Shown here piece by piece: positions 30,731-41,775 of a DNA stretch of 60,000 nt. Source of the DNA: Diphasiastrum complanatum (Eukaryota > Streptophyta > Lycopodiopsida > Lycopodiales > Lycopodiaceae); NCBI GenBank assembly GCA_029204225.1, contig CM055096.1, positions 61,920,957 through 61,980,956 on the forward strand, written 5' to 3'. The notes under the pieces are model-generated. The model made no database searches. It was not told the DNA's origin and worked only from the letters and a program-made list of their open reading frames with translations. The position numbers were made by a program, and so were the translations under genes. The first letter of the stretch is position 1. Each line of letters starts with the position of its first letter.

Positions 30731-31453
30731 TGTCTTCATCTGGTTCACATTTCTTGGAGCATAGTGAGAGATTAACATCTTCCAATTATGCAATGTGGAA
30801 GATCAAAATGAAATCATTATTGATTCTACAAGATGTAATGGATATTGTGAGTGGAGCTGAAGAAGAACTAGGCTACACCTAATGAAGCTGCAGCATTTCA
30901 CAAAAGAACCATAATTGCCCTTCATTTTATAACTATGAATGTAACCAATGACGTGTTAAGAGAGATCAGTACATGCACCACTGCCAAGGAAGCTTGGGAT
31001 ACTCTAAAAACAATCTATAAAATCAAGAATACTTCTAGATTGCTTACACTTAGAAAACAAATATTTCTAAGTTATCAGAGAGTAGATGAGAGTGCTTCAC
31101 CATATGTCATGAGAGTTAAGGATCTTCATCAAGAGTTAGCTGGTATTGGTGATGCTCTTAAGAACACTGAACTTGTTCAAGTAGTCGTAAATGGACTTAG
31201 AGATGAGCATGACAATATTGTGCAGACTTATGCTGTCAGGGAGGATCTTCCATCCTTGGAGACACTGCAAGGTGTCCTCATTGTTGATGAAAGCATGCAA
31301 GAGAACAAGATGCTGAGGATCAACAAACTTTCATTGAAAGATGGTGGAGATGACAAAGCACTCTTCATCAGAGACAAGTCAAGAGGCAAGTACATAGGAC
31401 GACAACACTTCAAGAAGGACAAAGCCAAGGAAGGTAGTGAGGATCAGTCCTGA
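30731..31453 (+). pseudogene. copia gag
   Basis: From ATG at 30731 (MSSSGSHFLEHSERL, SSNYAMWKIKMKSLL) to about 30880, where a stop interrupts, then an open frame 30935-31453 with VTNDVLREISTCTTAKEAWD, TLRKQIFLSYQRVDE and KDLHQELAGIGDAL. These match the gag head and UBN2-type domain of plant copia. TGA at 31451 separates gag from the zinc knuckle that follows. Confidence 0.88.
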
Positions 31454-32068
31454 CAAGCTGCAACATCTAGTGGCAAGAAGAAGTTGTCAAAGATCAACTG
31501 TTTTTTTTGTGGCAAGAATGGACATTATGCATCAAACTGTTTCAAGAAGAAGAACCAATTTAAGCAAGCTAACCTTACTAATGAGGTTGAGTGTGAGGAT
31601 GTTGAGAGTGAAAGAGAGGATTCATTAATGATGTCTACTTTTTCATCTTTTCCTTTTAAGAATGAAGAAGTCTGGTGGATAGATAGTGGGGCTAGTTCCC
31701 ATATGTCTAGTTCTAGGAACTCTTTCACTAGTCTCATGCCATATCTAGGTGAAAAAAGATCAATCTATACTGCTAATGATGTAGAGTGTAGGATTGAAGG
31801 AATAGGTAGTATTCCACTGCATGCATCATCATCAAAATCTTTTTGCTTACATGATGTACATTATGTACCTAGATTGACCAAGAATCTCATTAGTGTAGGA
31901 CAGTTATTTGATAGTGGATTGGATGTCAAGTTTCAAGTTGACAAGTGTATAATCTCAAGAGAAAATGAAGTTATTGCTAGAGGATCTAGAATTGGTAAGT
32001 TGTACAAACTAGATTCTAGGGAGAGTGCTAACATTTTAGATATTGCATATGAGACCAAGGTCCTTTAG
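31454..32068 (+). pseudogene. copia nucleocapsid knuckle, protease, GAG_pre start
   Basis: Frame from 31484: CFFCGKNGHYASNC is an intact CX2CX4HX4C knuckle. After an acidic stretch comes WWIDSGASSHMS, an intact protease site, then YVPRLTKNLISVGQLFDSGL and GKLYKLDSRES. A TAG at 32066 precedes EDLWHKRLGHPN. Both functional motifs survive, unusual for this window. Confidence 0.9.
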
Positions 32069-32952
32069 GAGGATCTGTGGCACAAGAGATTGGGTCATCC
32101 CAATTTCAAAGCCATGCAATCTTTGGTCAAGGAAGGAAAAGCTGTTGGACTACCAAAGACACGGTCAAAGGAGCTTCTACCTTGTGAAGTTTGTGTGCTG
32201 ACAAAATCATACAGAAGGCCTTTTCCTAGATCAAGCATCAGAACAAAGCAACCATTTGAACTAGTGCACTCTGATGTTCATTTCTCATCAACTAAGAGCA
32301 AAGGAGGAGCAAATTGCTTTGTTTCCTTTGTAGATGATTATACAAGTACTCTTGGATATATATGCTATCTTCTAAAGCCGTGGTCTATGATATTTTTCTT
32401 ACTTTCAAAGCTTATGTAGAAAAGCAGTTTTCTTTCAAATTGAAAGCTTTGAAAAGTGATAGTGGAGGAGAATACACTTCCAATAAGTTTAAAGACTTTT
32501 GTGAGAGAGAGGGCATTCAAAGAGGGTTTTCTTGTTCATATACTCCTCAGCTAAATGGAGTTGTTGAGAGAAAAAATAGAACTTTGTGTGAATGTGCAAA
32601 GGCCATTAGGCTAGAAGCTTCTCTGCCTAAAGAATTTTGACGAGAGGCAGTTGCATGTGCAAACTATCTTTGTAATAGGCTTCCAAATCTTGCAATAGGA
32701 GGAAAAACACCATTTGAGATGTTGTATAAGAAAAACCCTAAGGTAGATCATCTTAGGATTTTTGGTTGTGTATGCTTTGTGCATGTGCCTCTAGAAACTA
32801 GGAAGAAGGAAGATCCTAGTGCAGTTAAAAAAAAATTTGTAGGATATGCATCCACTAAAAAAGCATACAAAGTATATCTTCCTTCTACTGACAAGAATGT
32901 TGTTAGTAGAGATGTGATCTTCCATGAAGATCATAAGTTTAACTTGGATTAG
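32069..32952 (+). pseudogene. copia integrase, three broken segments
   Basis: Segments: LWHKRLGHPNFKAM, CEVCVLTKSYRRPF and HSDVHFSSTKS (first Asp), ending in a frameshift near 32350. Then SDSGGEYTSNKF (second Asp, preceding Asn replaced by Ser) and LNGVVERKNRTL (Glu), ending in TGA at 32638 where Trp is expected. Then CANYLCNRLPN, RIFGCVCFVHVPLETRKKED and RDVIFHEDHKFNLD, ending at TAG 32950. The rest of this polyprotein is missing. Confidence 0.9.
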
Positions 32953-32959
32953 TAGTTTG

Positions 32960-33439
32960 AAGGTGTTGGATAATGGAACATATGTTTCACAGGCAAATGG
33001 TGAAGTGTGCAAGATCAAGAGGATAGGCACCATTTCAATCCAACTACCTGATGGTAAAAGCAGAATGATCAGGGAGGTACTTTACGTACCAGGTTTGAAG
33101 AAAAATCTACTTTCTGTTGGAGTCATTACTGATCAAAAGTTGAAAGTAGAATTCGCCCATGATCGTTGCTTTGTGAAGGATATAAACCAAAAGTTCAAAG
33201 TTATTGCGGATGGAGTAAGAGAGCCCAATACAAAATTGTACAGGTTGAATGCTACAATTAAGGGGCAACACAGACTTGTATTGTCCATTCCATCGCAAAC
33301 TGAGTTGTGGCATAAGAGGCTTGGTCACTTAAACTTGGTAAGCCTCAGTTTGATGAGAAAATTGGAGATGGTAACAAGATTGCTTACCATAGAAGATCAC
33401 TTGAAATCGATGTGCGAATCTTGTGTATATGGGAAGTAG
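32960..33439 (+). pseudogene. copia protease tail and GAG_pre
   Basis: The frame gives NGTYVSQANGEVCKIKRIGT, REVLYVPGLKKNLLSVG, LWHKRLGHLNLVSLSLM and CESCVYGK, then TAG at 33437 where a Lys or Gln is usual. The upstream catalytic D-S-G of protease is missing. The open frame before 32960 belongs to the previous element. Confidence 0.88.
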
Positions 33440-34513
33440 CATCGAGAGAAGTTCAATAAAGGGGGTGTTGCAAAAGAAAAGAAAATCATGGATTTAATCC
33501 ACACAGATTTATGCGGGCCTATGAGGACCATGTCCTTAGGTAAAGCCTTCTATTTCATGATCTTTATTAATGATATGTCACGTAAGACGTGGATCTACTT
33601 CTTGAAGAAGAAATCAGATGCATTTGATAACTTCAAGAGCTTCAAAGCATTGGTCAAAAATCAGACAGGTAGGAAGATCAAAGTCCTAAGATCAGATAGT
33701 GGGGGTGAGTACAAGTCTAATGACTTCAATGATCTTTGTGATCAATGTGGAATTAAAAGACAATTTACACAAACTCATACTCCTGCTCTCAATGGTGTAG
33801 CTGAGTGCAAGAATCGTACGATTGTGAAAAGTTCCAGATCTATGCTAGCTAAGATGAAACTACCAAAAGATTTTTGGTCAGAAGCATGTAGCACGACAGT
33901 CTATCTTCAAAATAGAAGTCCTACCATTGCCATATCAAAGATAACACCTGAGGAAACATTCACGAAGAAGAAGCCAAAGGTGAACTACTTGCGAATCTTT
34001 GGATGTAAGGCCTTTGTACACATTCCTAAGGAAGAGAGACATAAACTTGATGTAAAAGCTATCAAGTGCATATTCCTAAGATATGATGATCATGTGAAGG
34101 GATATAGATGTTTTGATCCAGTGGAAAACAAAATCCATAGAAGTCGTGATGTTATCCTTGATGAATCCAAGATGTATGAAGATGAGGATGCTGAGAAGAT
34201 AGACACATCCAGTGGGGAAAATGGTATAGTGAGGATACCGCTTGATGATGATCCATTCATTGACCTTCCGAGTGAACATGAGGATACATATCAAGATACT
34301 ACTACTCAACCTCAAGAGACAGATTGGAGAGGTAGGGACAAAGCTTTTGGTGCAAGAATGATTGAAGTTGCAGGTGACAAACGAAAGGAGAAGGATGTAC
34401 CACGGGATACATTTTCACCAGGAAGCGGATCACCTAACAGAAAGCTCCCTAAATGGTTTGAGAGATTGTTAGAGAGCCACGACATGGATGACTTTCCAGG
34501 ATCATCTAGCTAG
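33440..34513 (+). pseudogene. copia integrase and linker (second element)
   Basis: A 341-residue frame with IHTDLCGPM (first Asp), FINDMSRKTWIYFLKKKSDA, RSDSGGEYKSNDF (second Asp), ALNGVAECKNRTIV (Glu; usual Arg replaced by Cys), RIFGCKAFVHIPKEERHKLD and RYDDHVKGYRCFDP, then a long acidic linker. All three catalytic acids are present. The frame ends at TAG 34511 in the linker. Confidence 0.9.
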
Positions 34514-35317
34514 GGAGAGCTACGAAGATCAACAAGAGAGAAGACACTACCTGAAAGGTATGAAGCAAATTATGCTCTCTTATCTAGCATTATTCAAAGC
34601 AAAGAACTTTCGACTTATGGTGAAGCGAAGGATGATGGCATTTGGGTCAAGGCCATGGGAGAGGAGATGCAGTCAATTGCTAACCATAGCACATGGGACT
34701 TAGTAGAACCACCAGTTGGCAGGAAACCCATTGATTGCAAATGGGTATACAGGACTAAGTATCATGTAGATGGAAGTATAGCAAAGCACAAGGCAAGATT
34801 GGTGATCAAAGGGTACGCACAAAGTAAAGGCATCGACTATGAGGAGACCTTTGTGCCGGTTTGTAAGTGGAATACTCTACGTCTACTTGTTGCTTTAGCT
34901 TCACATTTTGGTTGGCCTTTGCATCAGATGGATGTGAAATCTGCTTTTCTAAATGGTGAGTTAGAAGAAGAAGTATTCATGGATCAACCTGAAGGCTTTG
35001 TAGCGAAGGGACAAAAAAATAAAGTATGTCGCTTGAAGAAAGCGCTTTATGGTCTTAAACAAGCACCACGTGCATGGTATAGTAGGATTGATGCCTACTT
35101 TCATTCAAAGGAGATGGTGAGAACACATTCCGATCCAAATCTATATGTCTTATGCTTTGATGGTATGGTTTCTTTGATTGCTCTTTATGTTGATGACTTG
35201 ATTACTACGGGAAATAATCAAGAGATGATAGACATGATCAAGAAAGACCTCATGGAACAATTCGAAATGACAGATCTCAGCCTAATGTATTACTGCCTTG
35301 GAGTAGAAGTGTGGTAA
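34514..35317 (+). pseudogene. copia reverse transcriptase (second element)
   Basis: Fingers CKWVYRTKYHVDGSIAKHKAR, motif A QMDVKSAFLNGELEEEVFM intact, YGLKQAPRAWYSRID, and ALYVDDLITTGN intact. Ends at TAA 35315 after YYCLGVEVW. All recognised catalytic residues survive. One stop separates this from the connection domain. Confidence 0.92.
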
Positions 35318-36136
35318 AAAGGACATGAAGTGGGTTCAACAAAGATGAAGTATGTCAAAGAGTTGTTGCACAGGTTTAGGTTGCAAGATTGCAAACCAGT
35401 AAACACTCCTATTGAACCAGGTAAAAAGCTTTCGAAGCTTGATGAGTCACAGTTATTTGATTCTATGTTGTATAGACAGTTAGTAGGGAGCTTGATTTAC
35501 CTTACCACGACTAGACCAGATATATGCTATGTTGTTGGCATTGTAAGTCCGTTTATGGCAACACCTTTGAAAACACATTGGAAGGCAACTAAACGCATTT
35601 TGCGTTATATGAAAGGCACTTCAGAGTATGGCTTGATTTACAGGAAGAATGATGGTTTACCTGAGTTGTGTGGCTATGTGGATGCGGATTGGGGAGGTGA
35701 CTATGATGATCATAGATCCACCACAGGGTATGTATTTCAGTTTTGTGGTAGTTGTTTTCCCTGGTCTAATAAGAAGCAAGGTACAATTGCTCTTTCCACC
35801 ACAAAAGCAGAGTATAAGACAATGTGTACTGTAGCATAGGATGCTATATGGTTTAGACAAATCTTGGAAGAAATTGGCATGAGGCAGAAAAATTCCACGA
35901 CTTTACATAGAAACAGTCAGAGTGGCATTCAACTTGCAAAGAATCCAGTGTTCTATGCGAGAACTAAACACATTGAGATTCAGTATCACTTTATACGTGA
36001 GAGGCTACTGAGTCGTGAAATTCATGTTGTTCATTGTAGCATAGAAGAACAACTAGCTGATATTTTTACTAAGTCACTTACTGGAGAAAAGTTTGATAAG
36101 TTTAGATCAAAGCTTTCTGTACTTAAAGTTTGTTGA
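35318..36136 (+). pseudogene. copia connection and RNase H (second element)
   Basis: Frame 35330-35839: KYVKELLHRFRLQDC, TTRPDICYVVGIVS, GYVDADWGGDYDD (Asp) and ALSTTKAEYKT, where the usual S-T-E-A-E-Y is T-K-A-E-Y. TAG at 35837, then HRNSQSGIQLAKNP, where the usual C-D-N-Q-S has Asn for Asp, and ARTKHIEIQYHFIRERL, ADIFTKSLTGEKF, ending at the natural stop 36134. RNase H is likely inactive. Confidence 0.9.
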
Positions 36137-36190
36137 CTTTAAAGCTATGTATATGACTGTATAAAAAGTAGACTCTACTTTAAGGGAGAG

Positions 36191-36464
36191 AGTTAGAATT
36201 AAAGTAGAATCACTATGTTACTATACTGTGGGTCCTATCAGCGGATAAGGATCAGTTGGCCTCGCCACGAGGCAAGTCGACCGGACACACGTCCCGCCAA
36301 CGACAACCTAGGTCATGCATGGGTTGCTTGAGTGAACAACCATATGTATAGTGTAATTTCATTTTGAGAAATACAATTGCTATGTGAGCTTACTGTGGAG
36401 AGTGTTTTTTGTCTGTGTTACTGTGTAGCATGATCTGTGTTCCTGTGCAAAGCAAATTCTAAGT
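36191..36464 (+). repeat. LTR with AGTTA...TAAGT ends (3' LTR)
   Basis: It begins directly after the purine tract AAGGGAGAG with AGTTAGAATT. The best 3' end is AATTCTAAGT at 36464, whose reverse complement matches the start at 9 of 10 positions. The start resembles the 252-bp LTRs at 53502 and 58215. No TG start is present. Confidence 0.6.
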
Positions 36465-36884
36465 GTTACACATGTGGATCTTTGGTAGGTGAATTAGTTC
36501 AGTTAAGTGGAATTTCCATGCAACTCCACTATAGAAATTCGAGTCTCTCTCATGTAAGGAAAGCTTGGCATGTTTTGCCATATTGTGGATAATGAGATTT
36601 TGGTAATTTGAACTCATTCTCTCTCTACTGAGATCTCTTTCAATGATTTTCTCTATCTACACGAGAGCAGGCTGTTTTTCCCATACTAAGCACTTAGAAT
36701 TATTTCTGACATTCAATTCTCATAGTGAGAAGTTATATTTTTTCATCAAATGTATGCCATTGTGCTCTTGTCATAGAGTTTTCAAGTATACTATTCTCTG
36801 ATCAATCTTGTGCAATCACAACACCTCAGTAAGATCCTGTAGGGTGTGTAGTGAAGTTCACACATGCTAAAAACTTCACAAGAA
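36465..36884. other. unassigned spacer
   Basis: No coding frame. Contains TTACACATGTGG at the left edge. It lies between a plus LTR and a minus copia wreck. Confidence 0.4.
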
Positions 36885-38345
36885 TGTTGTTTTTTCGTCT
36901 ACAATGTGGATCTTCAGATCATAGGTAGCTACATATGTAAACAACATGCGTAGAGATGTGTGCTTCACAACAAGAGAGAATGTCTTTGTATAATCAATGC
37001 AATACCTCTACGAGAAGCCTTTTGCAACTAGCCTGGCTTTGTATCTTAGTACGTTGTCGTCTGGTCCATATTTATGCTTGTAGACCCACTTACACTTGAC
37101 AGTCTTTCTGTCAACTGGTATTGGCTCGAGAGTCTACACCTCATTTTGCTTCATGGAGCTCATTTCGTATTCCATGTCCTTCATCCATTTGTCCTGGTCT
37201 GGACATTTGATGGCTTCTTCGTAAGTTTGTGGCTCACCACTGATTTTGAATCCACAAAATTCTTCTTGAGTAAAAGATGAGCTGTCAAGTATATATCTGA
37301 CTGGTGCTCTTCTTTGTCTTGCAGATCTCCTTGGAGATAATATAGGCTTAGCAGCTGCTTTGACTTTGTTTTGTTTGCTGGCAGTAGAGCGTCAATGTGT
37401 CTCAGTGTTCTGGGCACTTTCGATATATCAGTCTGTTCGTCATCTGAACTATCATTTGATTCAACTAGAATTTGAGTATCTTCATCTAGATGCGCAAGGT
37501 CCGCTCGCTTTGTTGATGTGGGCAGGTCGTAGTATTGTCTTCAAAGAACTTTGTAGCTGATCAGATCTTCCTCAGCCATTGTCCTTGTCTTGTTGAATCT
37601 GACATCTCTGACAGTATCATTAGTCTGATACATGTATACTCTGTAATATGAAGAATGTATATCATAGCCAACCAAGAATATTTGCTCTACCTTTTAATCC
37701 AACTTCTTCCTCTTCTTATCTGGTATGTGTGCATATGCTACACATCCGAAGATTCGGACATGAGCCAGATTCGGCTTGCTTCTCCACCATACCTCATGTG
37801 GGGTGTGCGAAACGCTCGACTTGCCTAATCTGTTCTGCAGGTAGGCAGTTGTCGCTATTGCTTCAGCCCATAGTGATCTTGATGCCTTGGAGTAGGATCA
37901 AGGATCTTGTAGCTTCCATGAGAGTTCTGTTTTTCCTCAGAGCTACAACGTTATGTTGTGTTGTATAGGCTGTTGTCTTCCTGTGAAGGATGCTTGACTT
38001 TTACAAAAGTCGATAAAGTGGTTGGAGATATATTCTCCTCTTGTATCAGTCGGCAAAGCAGTTCGAGATATAATCTCCTCCTCTATCAGTCTTGATATAT
38101 TTGTCTTTCTTCTACGTCCACTTCTTAGCCCAGTTCACATATTCTATAGACTTTTCAAGAGCTTCAGATTTGTTGTGGATGAAGTAGGCAACAACAAACT
38201 TACTATAATCATCAATAAAGGTAATATAGTATCTTGATCCTCCTACAGAAAGTACATCAAAGGGTCCACAGATGTGTAAGTGTATCAGCTCCAGAAGTTC
38301 CATCGCTCTGAAGGAATCCTTCATAAAAGGTGTACATGACATCAG
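36885..38345 (-). pseudogene. copia integrase to reverse transcriptase, family A
   Basis: The minus strand mirrors the wreck at 315-2645. Integrase core at 38112-38342 (LLELIHLHICGPF with His in place of the first catalytic Asp, then YYITFIDDYSKFVVAYFIHN), integrase C-terminus through 37560-37900 (decayed), linker at 37181-37560 (RSARQRRAPVRY-type, frame-broken) and reverse transcriptase fingers at 36890-37200. Many frame changes. The left end is cut at the YVDD side. Confidence 0.8.
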
Positions 38346-38466
38346 ATCATTTGCCTTGTCGTCGCAAAGTGCGACATAGCTCTTGAGTCAAGAACTATGT
38401 CCTAAATAATAGATTGTGATGTAGCGCATACATCAGTGCATAGATAAGAAATAGGACTTCTGCTAG
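38346..38466 (-). other. junction between copia and the unidentified frame
   Basis: A short stretch with stops in all minus frames separating integrase from the unidentified coding remnant upstream. Confidence 0.3.
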
Positions 38467-40255
38467 CTAGGTCTTTAGCCATCTTTGAGCTTCGACCAAT
38501 AGCAAGTCTTCTTTTGATTTTGTGTAGCGGCCAACTGGTAAGTTGCCGAATTCTTCTAACTTAACCGGGAGCAATGTTCCATCAAACAGCTCCTGGGTTA
38601 ACCTGGTATCTTTGTCTGAATCACTATGAAGAGTGACTTCTTTACAGTAATGAGCTGAAAATCTAATAAAAGAGATTTTAACATAAAGATTTTGAACAAA
38701 AAACAATGTCTTTGTCGCGAAAGTACCAGACTGCCAACAAATTGACTTTCTTCTATCTTGCAGATTGTGTCGAATCTCCGCAAAATAATCTGCAAGATTT
38801 CACTCCCAATCCACATAAAGACTGAATAACTCTGGATAAGCCATATTTACATTGATCAGCAGCCAGGCATCGTCGAATTCGTCTAAGTCCGCAACAGCTT
38901 GAGGTTTGTACAATTGAACTACGACTTTCGCTTCCAAAAATGTCGCTTATTATTTTCGTTCTGCAAAACTTGAAACTCTTTGATTTGCATATATTCTAGA
39001 GCATACATAGCCGAAGAGCCTATGTACAATTTTGCTGATCCGAAAGGCACAACCTAGAACTTACCCTAGATTATGCCCCAACAGAGACATCCTTTCTGTT
39101 CGATATAGAGATGGGCCCATAACCAGAGAAAGTCATCTTTCTCCCAAGGTTGCTTCCAATCGTCAAAGGCGATGCCTACTGCGCCTGGTAGCATCATGTA
39201 TTCCACACGCCATTGCAATTCAACATTCAATGAATGTGGACACCATTTTCAGAAGCATTCAGCAAATACACGGAATCTGTCAGCACATACCTTCGACTAA
39301 TTGCGCCGTGTTCGCTTTGGTTGGGTGGATGCAGTTGCCAAGTCCTGAGTTTGCAACTCAGCAGCCAGCTTGTGATCTTCCAATTGTTGCTTAAGATTTG
39401 ATAGCTCCTGCTCAAGCTTGTCCAAATTCTCGACAGCCTCCAAATATTCTTGATGGTCCGAGGCTCTGGAACAAGATGGCACAGCTTGAAGTTGCTGTGT
39501 AATGTCATCAATGCAAAGCAGGACTTGAAGATATTCTTCATGAGAATTGGGCCCACTTCAAGATGGGGTGGCTTCACTTGAGAGCACTTTCAGCTCAGCC
39601 AACTCTTCCTCGACAAGTGCCTTCGCATCCTCGAGCGGTTGTAAGAACTCGACTCAAAAAATTTTGAGCATCTGGTTCAACTTCGTGAGGTTGACTGTGA
39701 TTGACCCTACATTAGTGCTCACAAAAAGAGCAGCTTCTATCTTTATTCTCATCATTCGCTCCTCCTGCAAATATTTCTGGAGGACGAAGTTATGTTGATT
39801 CGCAGCCAAGAATTGTTGTTTCAAAGGATCATTTTGAGTCTGAAAATTATCAGACTTGGCCTGAATCGCCTTATTTGTCTGCTTCAAAGAATCAGCTTTC
39901 TTTATTAGAGTCTGAGACTGTGTTTTGAAAGAACGATTTTGTTCGATCAACTTCATGTTGTCTGATTTGAGTGAATCGATCTTCTCATAGGACTCCTTGA
40001 GAGAGTCTAGAGATTTCCTCTCTGAGTTGATAAGCTCCATGGTGAGTTGTCGGTGGTACTTATCCAACTCGTACACTTCAGCCACTAAATTCTTGGCTTT
40101 TTCTGTCATGGATCGAAACCACTAGGGCTGGTTGTCTGGTTTGTCTTCATCTTCAATAGGAGTCCCAGTATTGCCGTCTGTAGCTGTTCGTCCTTTGTCT
40201 GATGTGTCAAACTGGGTTGCATCATCATCAATGTTGGATGCACTCTGCTACTTCT
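38467..40255 (-). pseudogene. unidentified decayed gene with coiled coil
   Basis: I do not recognise this. From about 40255 to 39297 one minus frame continues through only three stops (TAG near 40125, TGA at 39654, TGA near 39559): an acidic lead (DKGRTATDGNTGTPIEDE), then about 250 residues with heptad-like Leu/Ile/Lys/Glu spacing (LKESYEKIDSLKSDNMKL, LEQELSNLKQQLEDHKLA), a strong coiled-coil look. Downstream to 38467 shorter frames remain coding-like (WEKDDFLWLWAHLYIEQKG, LDEFDDAWLLINVNMAYPEL, LVEAQRW). It lies between two copia pieces, so it may be an extra retrotransposon gene or a captured host gene. Confidence 0.5.
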
Positions 40256-40964
40256 AAGATGTGGAAGCAGATGTGAGAGTGCACAGGATTATGTGCTGAG
40301 AATCAAGTCTCTCAATAGGGAGTTAGCTTCCATTGGAGAGAAGATTTAAGATAGTGAGCTTGTTCAGATTGTCCTCAATGGTCTAGGGAGTGGCTTCACA
40401 AATTTGTTCCAAAGCTTTGCAATCCAAGACACTTTGCCTACTATAGAAAAGCTACACAGTGTATTATTGGCTGAAGAGTGTAGGATGATGCATACCAATG
40501 CAAGAAGGAATGCTATTTCTCTGCAAGATGGTAATGAGAAAGCTAATTTCTCATTCAAAGGCAAGAAGAAGACCAATGGCAAGAAGAAGCACTTCAAGGA
40601 GGCCAAGGAGGAGGATGAGGCTTCAAGCTCAAAGGGCAAGATCAAAGACAAGTCCAAGTACAAATGTTTTTTCTATGGAAAGAAAGGACATTTTGCATCA
40701 GAATGTCTCAAGAAGAAGAAGGCACAAGAGAGCAAACAAAGCAACATTGCACATGAGGAGGAGGAGGAGGATGAAGAGTCATTCTTGATGGTTTCCAACA
40801 AACCACCATCATCCAAGAGCAACACCAATGATTCTTGGTGGATTGATAGTGGGGCTAGTTCCCACATGACATATCAAATCAAAAGGACATATTCTCCACT
40901 TTACTTTCTTACAATGATTTACATAGATCAATCTGTACTACAAGTAGTCAAGAATGTAAGATAA
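40256..40964 (+). pseudogene. copia gag C-half, knuckle and protease
   Basis: Starts at YVLRIKSLNRELASIGEKI, a TAA, then the open frame 40404-40964: FAIQDTLPTIEKLHSVLLAE, a Lys/Glu-rich tail, CFFYGKKGHFASEC, where the second Cys of the knuckle is Tyr, and WWIDSGASSHMT, an intact protease site. The frame is lost soon after the protease site. The knuckle change should weaken zinc binding. Confidence 0.88.
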
Positions 40965-40984
40965 GTGGAATAGGAACAATTTCC

Positions 40985-41775
40985 TTGTATGTGGGATCAT
41001 CCAAAAGGATGAATCTTGATAATGTTCTTTATGTTCCTAAGTTAACCAAGAATTTGCTTAGTGTTGGCCAGTTAATGGATAATGGCCTAGATGTACAATT
41101 TAAGCATGGAGTTTGTTCCATCCTTAGAAATGATGAATGTATAGCCAAAGGCTTTAAGCAAGGTAGATTGTTTAAGCTTGATGCATGGAATCCATGGTTG
41201 CAAAGGAGCTTGCAGTTGGACTCCCCAAGCATTTGTCAAAGTGTTGGAAGAGATGTGAAGCATGCAGCCTCTCAAAGGCTCACAAACATTTCTTCTCAAG
41301 ATCTACATCAAGATCAAACTCTCCTCTTGAACTCATCCATTCGGATGTTCATAGTTTTTCACGTGAGGCTAATGGTGGTGCCAAGTACTATGTAATCTTC
41401 ATTGATGACTATTCTAGATTTTGTTGGATGTACCTCTTGTCTAGCAAATCAATGGTGTTTGATTCTTTTGTAAAGCTCAAGACTTTGGTAGAAAATCAAC
41501 TTAGTACCAAGATTAAGGTATTAATGAGTGATAATGGAGGTGAATATATCTCCAATAAGTTGACTGAATTTTGTAGTTCCAATGGCATAAAGAGGGAGTT
41601 GTCATGTCCATACACTGCTCAACAAAATGGAGTGAGTGAGAGAAGAAATAGATCTCTTTGCGAGTGTGCTAAGGCCTTAAGGCTAGATGCTTCTCTATCC
41701 AAACCATTTTGGGGTGAAGCAATAACTTGTGCTAACTACTTGTGCAATAGATCGTCAAACCAAGCCATTGGATGA
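40985..41775 (+). pseudogene. copia GAG_pre and integrase core
   Basis: Frame 40985-41180 gives LDNVLYVPKLTKNLLSVG, then a shift with about 30 residues (the LWHKRLGH box) deleted. Frame 41185-41775: CEACSLSKAHKHFF, HSDVHSFSRE (Asp), FIDDYSRFCWMYLLSSKSMV, SDNGGEYISNKL (Asp), QQNGVSERRNRSL (Glu), CANYLCNRSSNQAIG, then TGA. Catalytic acids intact. Confidence 0.9.

Larger units (their letters stand above)
32960..36464 (+). mobile_element. second copia, fused head to tail, AGTTA-type LTR
   Basis: A different copia lineage begins mid-protease at about 32960 right after the previous integrase end. It runs through integrase, reverse transcriptase and RNase H to a purine tract (TTTAAGGGAGAG) and an LTR at 36191. 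Only four stops interrupt about 1,000 codons, so it is fairly young. It is related to the minus element at 53502-58466 in sequence and LTR ends. The 5' half was lost at the fusion point. Confidence 0.88.

Noticed and set aside
38467-40255. Possible integrated pararetrovirus gene
   Set aside because: The coiled coil alone is not diagnostic and no movement protein, coat zinc finger or virus-type reverse transcriptase lies beside it.
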